Source: Rhizophlyctis rosea (lineage: Eukaryota > Chytridiomycota > Chytridiomycetes > Rhizophlyctidales > Rhizophlyctidaceae). From it: a stretch of DNA of 64,000 bases. This document shows, piece after piece, positions 25,003 through 36,308 of this stretch; within the stretch, counting starts at the first letter, position 1; every line of letters starts with the position of its first letter. Location of the stretch: positions 1 to 64,000 of the forward strand of contig JADGJC010000062.1 in assembly GCA_027596075.1 (NCBI GenBank), in the 5' to 3' direction. Both the position numbers and the translations under genes were made by a program. The notes beneath the pieces are model-generated. The model was not told the origin of the DNA, searched no databases, and saw only the letters and a list, made by a program, of their open reading frames with translations.

Positions 25003-25583
25003 CTAGACCTTGCCGACACCGCCGACCTCAACGGCGTGGTGCTTCTTCTCCTCAAGGATGGCCTCCCTCCGCTCCTCGGCAGCGTCCAACTTCTCCTTCA
25101 CCTTCTCAGCCAAGTCGGCGGCGGAGTCGGAACGGACGGCCGCCGCGACCTCCTTGGCGCGCTCGACCTCTGCCTTGGCTTTTGCGGCGCGCTCGGAGTC
25201 GATTTCCTGTGTGATGAGATGTGTGAGTGATTGTCGATATTGTGTAATGGATTTGCTCATCATGTTTATGTCGCGTTCGGGCGATTTTACGAAACGAGGT
25301 CCAAAGACTCATAAAAATAATACTTACAGACTTCCGCCGGGCGGCCTTGGCGAGCTTTGCTTCCAGTTCTTCCTTGGTCAGACTGTAAATCATAAGAGTC
25401 GTAAGTAAGCCTACTCATCCCTAAACAAATCAACGCGACAAAACAAAAACGACAGTGGAATACATACGCAGGGCTGTTGTTCTTCTCCTCGAGCCGCTGT
25501 GCGAGCTTCTCGGGGGTAGGGGCGGCGGGTTGCTCAGAGGCGGGGATTTCGAAGGCGACAGATTGCTTTTGGGGAGTGGCCAT
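25003..25583 (-). CDS. Small charged coiled-coil protein, stathmin-like
   Basis: Three exons (25468-25583, 25328-25382, 25003-25206) join in frame to give 124 residues. After VAFEIPASEQPA the rest is nearly continuous charged helix: PEKLAQRLEEKN, LTKEELEAKLAKAARRKSE and LDAAEERREAILEEKK. The order (an AFE(I/L) start, a proline stretch, an LTKEELEAKL block, then a long alanine/charge-rich helix) resembles stathmin, which binds tubulin dimers and destabilises microtubules. The similarity is in pattern rather than firm identity; a generic coiled coil is the alternative. If real, a microtubule role would fit a fungus with flagellated zoospores. Confidence 0.6.
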
Positions 25584-27162
25584 CTTTGTTGGTTTTTGAC
25601 GCGTGTAAGGGTTTGGGGGTGAGTGTGTTAACGTGTTGTAAGTGCTGTTTGGGTATTGGTGAGATTGCTTTGAGCAGATCTGTGGTATAGATGAGAGATG
25701 AGTTTTGCGTGGGAAAGTGGTGTTGGTTGCTATTGAAGGAGGAGAAATGGGGCGCTCCCTTGATGAGGCGCATCCTTTATGTTTGCTCAGGTCCTGCAGC
25801 TTGCACCCTGTTCACACGTCAGCCATCACTGTCAACCCCCGTGATGACTGGTTCGTGTCACCATTGGGGCCTGTGGGCTTGGATGGGATGAGGTAAGCTC
25901 ACCCAAATTAGGCCAGGGCAACCGTGGTGGAACGCATGCAGTTCATGCATGTGCAGCGCCCCAGCACAACTGAAGGTTGGGTGAGGCTGGTTGCGGCAGG
26001 GCTGAAACGGCAATTGGTCGACGTCATTCCATTTACAGCCCTCATGCCCATGTGCCGCCAGCAGTCAACACGGGATTCGCTGGAAATCATCACCACATCC
26101 AATTATTGGCAGAAGGTGGTCAGGCGGAACAGCAGCAACAGCGGTGACGGGGGAGCCAGAAATGACAGCTGAATGAACGGAGGGCGTAAATCTTGACAAT
26201 CAAGAATGTGTAGAAGAGTTAGAAGTAGGTAAAACCAGCTGCCATGTGAGGCCACCATGAGAAAAGGGGATGGGATGATGGCGCGGACGACGTCGTCTCA
26301 TGCCCTTCCTGAGCATCTTGAGCTTCCCGTTTCTCCAGCTAACAACTACGGCAGCTTCCTCATTTCGCGATACATTAGTACGAAGCGCACTGTATGGTGC
26401 ATCTTTCGTCCATCACCCGACAATGACACTTAAATAACCACTCGATAACTTCGCCTGCCGTCTAATGAGCATCCTGGCAGCCATGTTCAATGCTGTTCAG
26501 ACCCGAATGCACAACAATCAGGAAAGCTCGCCTGGACGCTAGGCTGCGATGGATGTGCAATGTAAACCGATCCGCTCAGAATGATATTGACCTGGTGTCA
26601 CTTCCTAACCTTCGAAATGACATCAAAGGTGTATTAGTTGTTAAGCTGATGTAGCGCCCAGTTCACGACCACATCTATGAATCGTCAAAAAGTGAGCCCA
26701 GCTGCAAGCTGCCACCCTCCGCATGCCGCATACTGTGGATGACAGGAGGGTACGATTCCCATCGTATTCAAAAAGACTTCTCTTTGAAAGCGATCAAACT
26801 CTGTTTACTTTGAGTTATGCAAACGATGGCACGTGCACAATGCAGATGCCTTGGAACGTCCTATCGTACAACCATATGCGCTCTCAAACAAACTTTCAAG
26901 TCCGGCCATTCCCAATCACCCATTCACCATCAAAGTTTGCAAGAGACATTTTTGTATGACATTATCAACACGTCCATCTCCACAAACAGCACCAACGCCA
27001 CCATTCTGGTTACTAACCAAATGTATTGACCCTTACAAACAATATGTACATACAAATCTTCAAAACACCGGTGAAATGAGGGATAGCATACTACATAGAA
27101 ATCTTAACACCGCTACGTGCTTCTTTACAACCCTTCCATTCATCATAGGTGGACCCTGCCCC
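25584..27162. other. Intergenic stretch, 1.6 kb
   Basis: Upstream of the stathmin-like gene and downstream of the His-rich gene (both minus). Short frames occur on both strands (for example 25924-26172 and 26833-27327), but none has a domain, a good splice pattern or biased composition. No repeats or transposon remnants were recognised. Confidence 0.45.
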
Positions 27163-27620
27163 TTATTCGAACATGGGACGGGAGTGAGAGTGGTGACCCC
27201 TAGTGTGGTGGGTGGTGGTGTGGCGGGGGTAGAACATGGATTGAAGACGGAGCTTCATGCGGAGGAAGGGGTGGGAGGTGTGGGTCTGTTGTTTTGGAAA
27301 AATGTGTGTGAGTTATACGTGCATTGATGAGAGGCAAGAGAATGCGGAATACTTACGTTGTGGTGGGTGGTAGTGTGGTGGTGCGAGGTGGTGTGGTGCC
27401 CACCGAGGATGGACCCGCGCCGAGTGGTGGTGACGGTGCTGTGGCGGCGGAAGGGGTTGTGGGAGGTCTTGACCACGGGGGTGCTGTGACGCTTGAAGGG
27501 GTTCATGCTGCGGGTCTGTTGAGGGATGATGTGTTAGCGTATGCTACTAGACAGCAAGATGCGAGGAAGCTAGAAACTTACGCGAGTGGGAGCAACAGTG
27601 GTGTGACGGTGGCCGAACAT
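27163..27620 (-). CDS. Small histidine-rich basic protein
   Basis: Three exons (27582-27620, 27357-27515, 27163-27285), each joined at phase 0 by GTAAGT donors and CAACAG acceptors, give 106 residues. About 20 are histidine, the rest mostly Thr, Ser and Arg. It starts MFGHRHTTVAP. Exon 2 carries a duplicated motif, MNPFKRHSTP and HNPFRRHSTV, then HH and HHH clusters (GGHHTTSHHHTTTHHN). Exon 3 repeats the pattern (RHTTTHHTRGHHSHS) and ends RPMFE. No signal peptide. Histidine clusters suggest metal binding or pH-dependent behaviour, but no family is recognised. A TATA box lies about 120 bp upstream. The three clean splice junctions argue that it is a real gene. Confidence 0.7.
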
Positions 27621-27740
27621 GGTGGTTATTGGTTGTTGTTGAATATGAGGAATTTGCTAGTGTCGTTTGTTGATGAGGTGTCTTTGCTGAGTTTGTGTTT
27701 GTTATGATGAGTCTTTTTGGGCACGGAGCGTCCGTCGGGA

Positions 27741-27748
27741 TATTTATA
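27741..27748 (-). promoter_or_regulatory. TATA box of the His-rich gene
   Basis: TATAAATA on the minus strand, about 120 bp upstream of the ATG at 27620. Spacing and sequence suit a core promoter with a leader of roughly 90 nt. Confidence 0.6.
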
Positions 27749-28774
27749 GAAGTGTAGTTCCCATGTTGGACGGAGTTTGACGGACTTCACAAAGGATTCA
27801 CCAATAACGGTATCACAAATGCGTTCATCAAGGCTGATCCTCAACGCACGAGGCTGATCCCCTCGACGTATGCAAGCGACGGTCACGGAGGTCATAATCG
27901 CAAGTATGTGTTTGCTGCCGTTGCAAGCTTTACGTCTCCGTGCAGACGAACCCTGAAGACCGACGAACTCTCACCAACAGACTCTTGCTTATGCAACATG
28001 GTGTGGCTGGGTTCATGGCTGTGGATGCGGTTTGTTTATTTACGTCACCCCAGTTGGCCCGGATTAGGAAACGCGGTCATCCTCCTGCGCTTCCTGCGGG
28101 TTCGCTGCGGGTGGAGGAAGGGACTGAAGGGAACCTCCGAATCCCGTCATTGGTTTCGTCAGGCTGCCGAGGTTTACATCAGCATCACCTCACAGGGTCT
28201 TGGAAATGGCTGGAGTTGGTTGGATGCCGTTCGAGGCAGTACACAGTGTGGTCATGTAGCCCGGCAGACCAACACAGCGGTAGAGCACAATTCCCATCAT
28301 TGACTGCTAAACCTTGTTGGGACGGACGAAAGCCTTCCGGTGATGATCCTGTAGTTCAGTATGCTCCTCCAACGCGACAGTTCGGAAAGTAGCTTCATAT
28401 GAGCTGAATCAGGTGACTTCGTTCAAAATCAAACCCAACCGTTGAACTGCCAAGACTTGCCAGAGATGGATGGCGTAGATGGCGTAAGTAGCTGACGATC
28501 ATGTCTGACGGCGAAGAGGAGACCTCACAACACGGGTGGCGCTAAGACCGTTGAGTTGTAAAGCTCCGGCACAGCGGTAGAAATGTAGGCCAAAAGCTGC
28601 ATCAACTGTACAACATGACCAACATTGAACCTACATTCTGATGGTGGGGGGAGGAACGCGTTTTTAGCGCGTCTGTCCATTGGCCTCGCAATACGCGAAA
28701 TGAATGGCGGCAACTCTAATGCACGTCATGACAGTCTGTGGAGTTTTGATGGCCATCATGGTCGAATCTGCAGA

Positions 28775-28782
28775 TATAAAAG
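28775..28782 (+). promoter_or_regulatory. TATA box of the Asn/Gly repeat gene
   Basis: TATAAAAG, 136 bp upstream of the ATG at 28911. The leader downstream is rich in CAACAA and pyrimidines, typical of a strongly expressed fungal gene. Confidence 0.65.
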
Positions 28783-28910
28783 GCGAGCACAACCCGCCGT
28801 TCAAATTCCTCAACAAACCAGCAACACTACTTCACAATCATCAATCAGCAACAACAAACAACTCAGTTTCATTTACTTCCCACTTCTTTCACCTCACCAA
28901 TCAAGCAAAA

Positions 28911-29729
28911 ATGACCATCACCGACTCCATCAAGAACGCCGTCCACAACGTCACCCACCCCTCCTCCTCCAACACCACTACCGGCTCTTACCCCACGCAA
29001 CACACCAACTCCGCGGGCTTCCCCTCAACGGGCGCAACCCAAGGTCCCTACTCCACCAACACCGGCAGCACCGTCACCAACGCTACCCACGGAGTTGAGA
29101 ATGCCGCCTACAACGCCTCCAACCCCTCCCACCACGGCGTTGGCAGCACCGGTTACGGAACAGGCGCTGGTTACGGCACTGGTGCTGGTCCTTACAACAC
29201 AAACACTACCAACCCCGTCTCCAACGCCGCTCACGGCGCTGAGAACGCCGCCTACAATGCCACTCACCCTGGTCAACATGGTCATCACGGTGTAGGAAAC
29301 ACCTACGGCTCTGGAGCCGGCAACAGCTATGGCACCAACCCGGTCTCCAACGCCGTCCAAGGCGGGGAGAACACCGCTTACAACGCTACTCACGGCACCA
29401 CCGGCTACGGCAACACTGGCCACGGCAATCCCGTCTCTAACACTGTCCATAGTGCAGAGAACACCGCCTACAATGCCACCCACGGTAACACTGGCTACGG
29501 CAACACTGCCCACGGCAACACCAACCCTGTCTCCAACGCTGTTCATGGTGCGGAGAACACGGCTTATAATGCTACTCATGGTAACACTGGTTACGGCAAC
29601 ACAGGGTCTACGGGCGTGACGGGTGTCAGTGGGAACAAGCCTCACACTGGAAACCCTATTAAGAACGCTATCCAGGACTTTAAGAATGATTTGTCGGCTG
29701 GGTCTGGGAACCATAACAATGGGTATTAG
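28911..29729 (+). CDS. Asn/Gly/His-rich tandem-repeat hydrophilic protein
   Basis: 272 residues, single exon. Five repeats of roughly 27-32 residues have the core NPVSNAVHGAENTAYNATHG followed by a Gly/Tyr/Asn spacer (NTGYGNTGHG). Cores begin near residues 53, 101, 143, 173 and 205. Degenerate half-cores cap the protein: ITDSIKNAVHNVTHP at the start and NPIKNAIQDFKNDLSAG at the end. The core could form an amphipathic helix with Val/Ala on one face and Asn/Glu/His on the other, separated by flexible linkers. No signal peptide or membrane span. The build recalls LEA/hydrophilin or 11-mer lipid-binding repeats, but no family is recognised. A strong TATA box lies upstream. Confidence 0.8.
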   Translation: MTITDSIKNAVHNVTHPSSSNTTTGSYPTQHTNSAGFPSTGATQGPYSTNTGSTVTNATHGVENAAYNASNPSHHGVGSTGYGTGAGYGTGAGPYNTNTTNPVSNAAHGAENAAYNATHPGQHGHHGVGNTYGSGAGNSYGTNPVSNAVQGGENTAYNATHGTTGYGNTGHGNPVSNTVHSAENTAYNATHGNTGYGNTAHGNTNPVSNAVHGAENTAYNATHGNTGYGNTGSTGVTGVSGNKPHTGNPIKNAIQDFKNDLSAGSGNHNNGY

Positions 29730-31347
29730 ATAGCTGGGGAGGGGATTGTAGATAGGAGGTTGTAGATTGCACTGTCTTGTTTGGCGCTAGCTTTTCGGGA
29801 TAGGTTGGCAATCATGTATATTTGTGTATAGCGGATGTAATCAATAGCGAGTTCGTGCTATGTTTGAAGCAATGCTTTGCGTGTTGAGTGTTGTATCCGT
29901 GTTTTGGGAGATTGATTTGTGCCTTATGTACGCTTTGACGGGGAGATGTAGTTCTATTGAATGCATTGAAGTATGATGTAGACTTCATAAAGTCATGTGC
30001 AATCATTCGCGACTGATGACTTGAACGAGTGCCCGTTATGTTGGACGTATGCATTTGGGATGAGCGAAAGCCGTCACCGAACATCAGTTCATTTGAATGT
30101 ATAGCACCATCGGCGCAACATTTACATCTCAAAAGTGCAATGAGGAGATGAAGCGCTCTTTGGACAACGGACACTATAACAAAACCGTCGGTGAATCCCG
30201 AGGATTGTTCCTGCCATGATATGTCGTGTACGCTAGAGATGTGCCAAATTCTGCACCTTCCTTTCGCCCGTCCAAAATTCTCTTGATATCAACATGGGCA
30301 ACTTTGCATCGTGAGGCCTAGCCATCGCTCAAGTGCCGTCGGACTGTAACTTTTGCATGTTGGCATATCACGGCGTTCGTGGATGCTTCTAAGAGTTTGG
30401 AAGCAAACCCTCATTGATGGTGGAATGGGTACAACGCTCGTGGATAAGTTTAGAGTTTTTGGGCAGACACCCACATTCAATGAAGGCGATGTCCATTTGT
30501 AAGATTTTTTGACCCGTCAAACAAGGGTTGGGGTTGGACCCTGATGTCATCCTGGCCAGCTGCGGAAAATAACGACCTCAAGGGCACGGTGACTGTCTAG
30601 AATATGATTTTGTGCCGTGCCTCCCATCGACATGAAGTGGTTACACAGACTATGTGTTTTCTGGGGCTCAAAACGCGTCGACTTGGTGCTTCTACGGTGT
30701 TTTGCTCCTTTCGCGGTGCTTGGATGATGTTACGCGTTCATGTTGTTACGCGTCCATACCAGCCCGCCAAACAGCTTTTTGAAGTAAAAATAGCTTCTCC
30801 TCCTCAACCCGTAGCATACTCAGCATTCCCGATCGGCAAGGCCTGCCCGATCTCTGGTCGCGTTTGCTTGCTTGTCAGCCAATCAACCACTTCGGGAATG
30901 GGTTGTTCCGATGGCCTGTGAAATAAGCTGTTTGTTTACGATGACTCCGATGCACACATGTTCATTTCCCGGGCCACGCACGTTGAACATTCACAGCATC
31001 GGAGGAGGAGAAGCATATGCGCAAACAATCTCCCTTGTCCAATAGCACACACCTATTGCGCAGTGCGCCGACTCATGACGACGTAAAAATGGAAGATCAA
31101 ATGTTCCACCATCAGGGGACAGGGTCTGTGCCTTCATGCATCGTGCCTGGTATCCCCATGGCCATGGTGACTCTATGTGCAATCTGTCTTGATGGCCGAT
31201 GCATCGACACCCTTGATGGGCTGATTTTGCTATAAATACAGGACAGCCAGGGCTTCCCCACGTTCAAGTACTGTAGTTCACTTCCTCTCATCATCACTCT
31301 CGATTGATAGTAAAGACCTTATTATTAGTCGCAGAATACAACACATC
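29730..31347. other. Intergenic stretch, 1.6 kb
   Basis: Between the Asn/Gly repeat gene and the ferritin-like gene, both on plus. Contains unsupported short frames only, plus the TATA box listed at 31231. No repeats or mobile sequences recognised. Confidence 0.45.
31231..31238 (+). promoter_or_regulatory. TATA box of the ferritin-like gene
   Basis: TATAAATA, 117 bp upstream of the ATG at 31348. This is the third TATA-containing promoter within 4 kb, with similar spacing to its start codon. Confidence 0.6.
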
Positions 31348-32864
31348 ATGAAGTCCCTATTCTGCTCGGCAGTCATACTCGCCTCGTGCACCAGCCTCTA
31401 CGTCCGCGCTTTGCCCTACACTGGCGGTGTCAGGATCGCTTGGCAAAACGAGAACAAGGGCGATGGCGAGTACGTTCCTTCGCCATGGCCCCACGAGGAG
31501 CACATCAAGTACGATTACCTCAAGGGTGAGTGTTATATAGGATGGAACAGTTATTGGGAAGGGAGGGGTTTAGCCATCAAGCGGCTTCTCATGGGTCCAC
31601 CACCTGCGCTTTCCCATGCTCCACACGAAACTCATCACCCAAACTTATTTTCCATGTAGGCGGTGAGCAAAACCCTCAACCCATGCCCCACACCCCGGCC
31701 GGCGGCAAAGGCGTCGACCCCTATCCTACCACCAAACCCTTCTACCACCCTCTTTCCGACTTCGACCACTACTCCCTCCAACTTGGGCTCTACCAGGAAT
31801 ACATCGAACTCGACCTCTTCCGGTACGCCCTCTTGAAATTCAGCAAGGAGGACTGGGAGAAGCATGGAATCTACGAAGCCGAGAGGTTCCTTATCGAGTA
31901 CATGTCTGATCAAGAAGTCGGTCATGCCAACTTGATTTCCAGTGAGTTATTTGTCGATGTAGGATGGGAATCGGCGAACGACTTGCTAATCACATTCACA
32001 ACAGACATGATCGGCCCTACCGCTGTCAAGGAATGCCATTACCAATACCCCTTCAACGACGTCGCGGGCTTCATCGACTTCAGCCAGAAGCTCACCAAGT
32101 GGGGTGAGGCCGGTGTCTACGGCTTCCTCTCTCACTTGGACTCGAGGAGCGCTGCTACTTTGTTGACTCAAAGTATCACCACCGAGGCGAGGCAGCAGTT
32201 GATCTTCCGCCAGTTGGAAGGACTCTTCCCCATGCCCGAATGGTTCGAGCCCGGAATCCCTCAGAGCTGGGCATGGACTCTTTTGGCGCCTTGGATCAAG
32301 AGGTAAGGAGTCTTACGGTGTACCAGGCTTTCGCAGCATCGATCATTGACTCTCCACCTCAACAGCTGCCCCGAAAAGAACGAAAAACTCATCTGGCAAA
32401 ACTTCCCCGCCCTCAACATCACCAACAACCCCGACCCAACCAACCCCTTCTTCACCGCCCGCGTCTCCACCAACCGCACCGCCCTCTCCTACCCAGGCCG
32501 CAAAGTCGAACTCGCCTGGGAAGCCCCCGGCAAAACCGTCGGTCCCGACGGCAAGTACAAGACCGAGACCACCGCCGGCAAACCTAAGTTCGTCGCTTGG
32601 GTTAGCCAGTTGAACTTGACGTACACTCCGTTGGAACTCAACGATGACGGGTACAGTGGGTTCACGTACCAACCCGATGGGACGGTGTTCCCTCCTCGTG
32701 GCGGCAAGGTTAATGGGACTGAGTTTGGGAAACAGGCTGTTGCGGTTGTTAACAGTACTATGTTTATTGCTGTTACGGATGATAACCCGTACTTGACGCC
32801 CTTCAACTTGTCGCTTATCAACCCTCACGTTGTTGCTGGTCCCGCTGTCTACGCTGCTGGCTAA
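31348..32864 (+). CDS. Secreted ferritin-like (Rds1-type stress response) protein
   Basis: Four exons join in frame; internal introns have donors GTGAGT, GTGAGT and GTAAGG. A signal peptide (residues 1-22, MKSLFCSAVILASCTSLYVRA) leads. The ferritin-like four-helix region follows, with the family stretch GLYQEYIELDLFRYALLKFS and FLIEYMSDQEVGHANLIS, which carries the Glu/His residues expected for a di-iron-type fold. TTEARQQLIFRQLEG forms a later helix. A C-terminal beta-rich region with several N-glycosylation sites (NIT, NRT, NLT, NGT, NST) completes it. Fungal Rds1 proteins are induced by stress or starvation and in sexual stages; the enzymatic role is not established. Family assignment is firm, function is not. 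Confidence 0.88.
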
Positions 32865-33907
32865 GTTGTAGATAGAGCGCGGACTGTAGAGTTCAGATAG
32901 GGATACTTGATTGACGGACTGTTTATTCTAGCTTGTGTAATTTTGCTTTTCTTCCTTTGCGAGAGAGAAACTGTAACGTAAACTGTAGTGAATAAAATTG
33001 TAAAAAACTTCGCACATCGTATAATCGCTGGTGATAGGTAAGTTATTGACTGTCAGCGCCGCATATGGCATTTTGTTGCATTCTCAAGCTGTCAGCTGGC
33101 ATTTGGTTGCATTCCCAACAGATTGGGGTGAATGTTGTATCTGGTTCGGCATCAGCATAGGGTTCAGAGGTCTTTGCTGCGCTTATGAAACACTGGGGCC
33201 GCCCCGATTGAGGGGCACCTTCAAGCACATACATCAAAGATCGTCAGACTTCCGCTTCAAGTCTGGCATCTGATCGACATGTCTTCCACTCAAGAGCACC
33301 AAGAGGCACCACAGCGCTTATCCTTTGATGATGCTGAAGGAAAAAGGACGAACTCTAATTATTGAAACAAGGGTTTGTGACGCTCCGGGCGTCTCAGATA
33401 GAAAAAGAGAAAGGAATCAAAGACCTTTCTCCTCTGATATGATGATAGGTATGCAGCAAAGAAACAAGGCTTTAGAAGATACGGAGAAACTCCCTTAAGA
33501 ATAGAAGAAACTAAAAAAACTATATAACAAAGTTTACAAAATACAAAAAGGGAAGGAGTAAGAGAGTAGCTAAAATGGTTTGCATACGTCTGAACAAATC
33601 TTGCCAGCGCTTCGCACATCAACCCCCTCTAGATTTCACGAAAGTCCGCCCAGATTCGATTTCGTCCCGGTCTCCTTTCTTCCCGCGCGTGGATACTTCG
33701 TCATATGCGTACGTTACTAATGTATGGAGATGGATAGATATACAGGGGTGTGATGGGAGGGAGAGAGGGAAGGGGGAAAGGGGAAAGGAGAGCGAACAGA
33801 GACGGACGAGGTGTCAGGCCTTACATCTTCCTCCAATACAACATTTCCAAAATCACAAAAAATCTCGACCCGAAAAGGAATTCCAAGAAACAACAACAAC
33901 AAATCTC
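32865..33907. other. Convergent intergenic region with an AT-rich block
   Basis: Between the 3' ends of the ferritin-like gene and the Cys-rich membrane protein gene. An A-rich block at about 33340-33580 differs from its flanks and contains a 15-nt hairpin, GACGCTCCGGGCGTC, at about 33378-33392. It could be a worn LTR fragment (see findings). Nothing else is recognisable. Confidence 0.4.
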
Positions 33908-36308
33908 TCAACGATTCAAAGACCCCCACCGCTCCATCAAATTGCCATACTCCCGAAAACTCACCACATCAAACGTGACCCTCTTCTCCACCTTCTCCAT
34001 CTTCACCACCTCCCTAGTCCTCGTCAACGTATCCTCCGAATCCCTCCGAACCGGAACGAGCGTCTTTGCCGAAATCGCCGAGTTCCTGTTGTTCCCCCTA
34101 CCACCCGTCATGCCAATGCCGTGATGCGTCAGGTGGGGGTAGTCGGGGAAGTGGTGATCTTCGCTACCGGAATAGGATGTGTAGCTGGTGGGTGACATGG
34201 GTTCTTCCGAGAAAGGTTCCGTATCTGCTGCCGACGCGTAGGATTTCCGATCCGAGGTTTCGGTGTGCGGACCGGAGTGGAGGGAGGAGTGGGAGGAGGA
34301 AGAGGAGAAAGAAGAGGTTTTGGAGGACATGGTTTCTGTGGAGGCTTCGTCTGGATCGCGGTCTTGGATTGTGTCCATGCTCATTTCGTCGCCGTCGCCT
34401 GTTGAGCGGCGCGCGGATGCCATATCGAGGGTTTTAAGAAGTGATACAGGGAAGGTTGGCGTGTTGGGTGGGAGGTATGGCGCGTTGGATGTTGGGTAGG
34501 CTGGGCTGCTGTTTGTGTAGGATGTGCGGGTTAAGGTGCTGGATGTTGGACGGTTGCGTGGAGGTGCGGAAGGGTCACGGAAGGGGTCTTCTTCGGAGAC
34601 GTGGTCGTTGAGTTCGGCGTTAATGTCTCGAAAGGGGTTTTCTAGGGAGTGTTCAGACATGGCGTCGCGGGATGGGCGGCCTTCGCCGCTTCCGTAGCTT
34701 AGCATGGATTCGGGACCGATGCTTTTGCTGGATGTGACGTCGGTGCGGATGCTGGCATGAGGGGAGGTGTAGCCTGATGTGACAAGGTAGAGAGCTTTAC
34801 GTTCGTGCATAGGTACTTCGCGGCTGGTGATGCGTTCCGTGTCTTCGGAAGTGCGAACCAAAATCGGATGGGAAGTAAACTGCCGTCGTGCACTGTGATG
34901 ATGCAAGTCGTCTTCGTTGTCGGAATCAGGGAGGTATTGAATGCTGCTTTCGTCCGATGCGGATTTTAGGAGGTTCTCGTTTGACGAGGCGCGGGATAGG
35001 ACAGTGCTGGTGCGGGCTGAACCGGTGTCTCCAAAGACTTTGAGAAACCACGTCTTACTGTCGTTGCGGAGCGGTGCAATCGGGTCGCTCGCAGAGTGGA
35101 CGTCAAGTCCCCGTGCTGTGGAATGGAAGCTGGTTCCGCTTTTGAATGTCATATTGCTGGCTCTTGCCATGGCCATTTCTGGCTTGTTTGGCATCGATCC
35201 GGGTGCTGATGGTGGTTCGCCACTGGTGTTATCTGAGTAGTTGCTCCATCTGTCCTGGGAGAGGCGCACATGCAGGTTTGAGATGCCTCCGTTGCGGCGG
35301 CGAGCGCGCATGTAAAGGCAGCGTGCAAGGCAGACTAGAATCAAGAGCAGGATTATCGCAACAACTACACCAACAATCAACTGAGTTTTGACGCTTTTTG
35401 AACCACCGGACGGATCACTGTTGGGATTCACATTGTCTCCATTGTCCCCATTGCCGGATGGGTTTGTCGGACTGATTGCACCGGTGCTGGTTGCGCTTGA
35501 CCCTGTAGCACAATTTGCACAAATGTCAATGATGGCTCTCACAATCATTCCCTATAGGCATCTTCATCATTACCTCCTGGAACGATGGCCCCAGATGCAG
35601 TGGGAACAGATACCAATGTACCCGAGAAACTGGTTTGACCGGCTGCTATGGTCGATGATAAGCTTCCAACAGAACTACTTCCTCCACCTGTGGATGCTGG
35701 ATTAGAGGTAATCGTTCCGGTACTGCCTGCAGCTGTGAAAACTCCACCATTTGCAGTGGTCGTAGCCGGTGGTGCATTCGTTGTCTGTGCTCTCGTCGTC
35801 GTTGCAGGCTGCTGGGGCTGTTGCTGCTGTGTGGTCGTCGGTTGAGGTGCTGGAGCGGCAGTTTTCGGGTGTACTTCGTTGTTGGATGTGCAGTCGAAAT
35901 GGCTCGGGTCATAGCATTGGGGTCCGCAGACGGCTGTGCCGATTTGACATATGTTTGGACCGGTGGAGAGTTGTGCGCACCATTGTTGATTGGGATCGAA
36001 ACAAGCGCCATTGCTGGTGGGATGGGGATGTAAACAAACAAAGCAATGTAAACAAACAGGTCTCCGATGGAGAGTCCTTACCAACTGCCCATATTAGACG
36101 GACAGCCCTGGCGTTTTCGTAACCGCTGAGGTTTCGTAACGACCACATTATCCAAACATAGCGTAGTCGATTCATCGCGACATGATGTTCCGCATTGCGT
36201 CCATCCTGACGAGCAGTTGAGCTGAGCGTTTACGCCTGCCGGACTGACCACCAGAGAAGTCCCCGCCAGGAGGAGAACGAGGAACCCCGCGCGCTTGAGC
36301 GCGAACAT
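33908..36308 (-). CDS. Cys-rich, mucin-like single-pass membrane protein
   Basis: Three exons. The signal peptide MFALKRAGFLVLLLAGTSLV (start 36308) is followed by an ectodomain with 12 cysteines in two related modules, C-x4-W-x2-CGTSC-x-D-x-S-x4-C and C-x4-x3-CGPQCYDPSHFDC. A Gln/Thr/Pro- and Ser/Gly-rich stalk comes next, then one membrane helix (LIVGVVVAIILLLILVCLA), an RARRR stop-transfer signal and a Ser-rich cytosolic tail of about 400 residues ending LMERWGSLNR. The intron joining stalk to membrane region has donor GTAATG and acceptor CTACAG. The architecture resembles a fungal cell-wall sensor, with the Cys modules like those in some carbohydrate-associated secreted proteins. Ligand and pathway are unknown. 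In-frame ATGs at 36326 and 36377 are possible starts. Confidence 0.75.

Larger units (their letters stand above)
27621..28910. other. Divergent intergenic region, 1.3 kb
   Basis: Long upstream region between the His-rich gene (minus) and the Asn/Gly repeat gene (plus). A TATA box sits at each end. The middle contains unsupported short frames and nothing recognisable. Its length and the paired TATA boxes suggest regulated rather than housekeeping promoters. Confidence 0.5.

Noticed and set aside
26833..27327. 164-residue frame on plus
   Set aside because: Its 3' half is antisense to the well-spliced His-rich gene, and the first half has no domain.
29025..29714. 229-residue Val/Ser-rich frame on minus
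   Set aside because: Mirror of the Asn/Gly repeat gene; repetitive GC-rich codons on plus leave the opposite strand open.
32343..32828. 161-residue Gly/Val-rich frame on minus
   Set aside because: Antisense to the last exon of the ferritin-like gene.
33575..34195. 206-residue frame on plus
   Set aside because: Antisense to the tail of the Cys-rich membrane protein; low-complexity and without homology signals.
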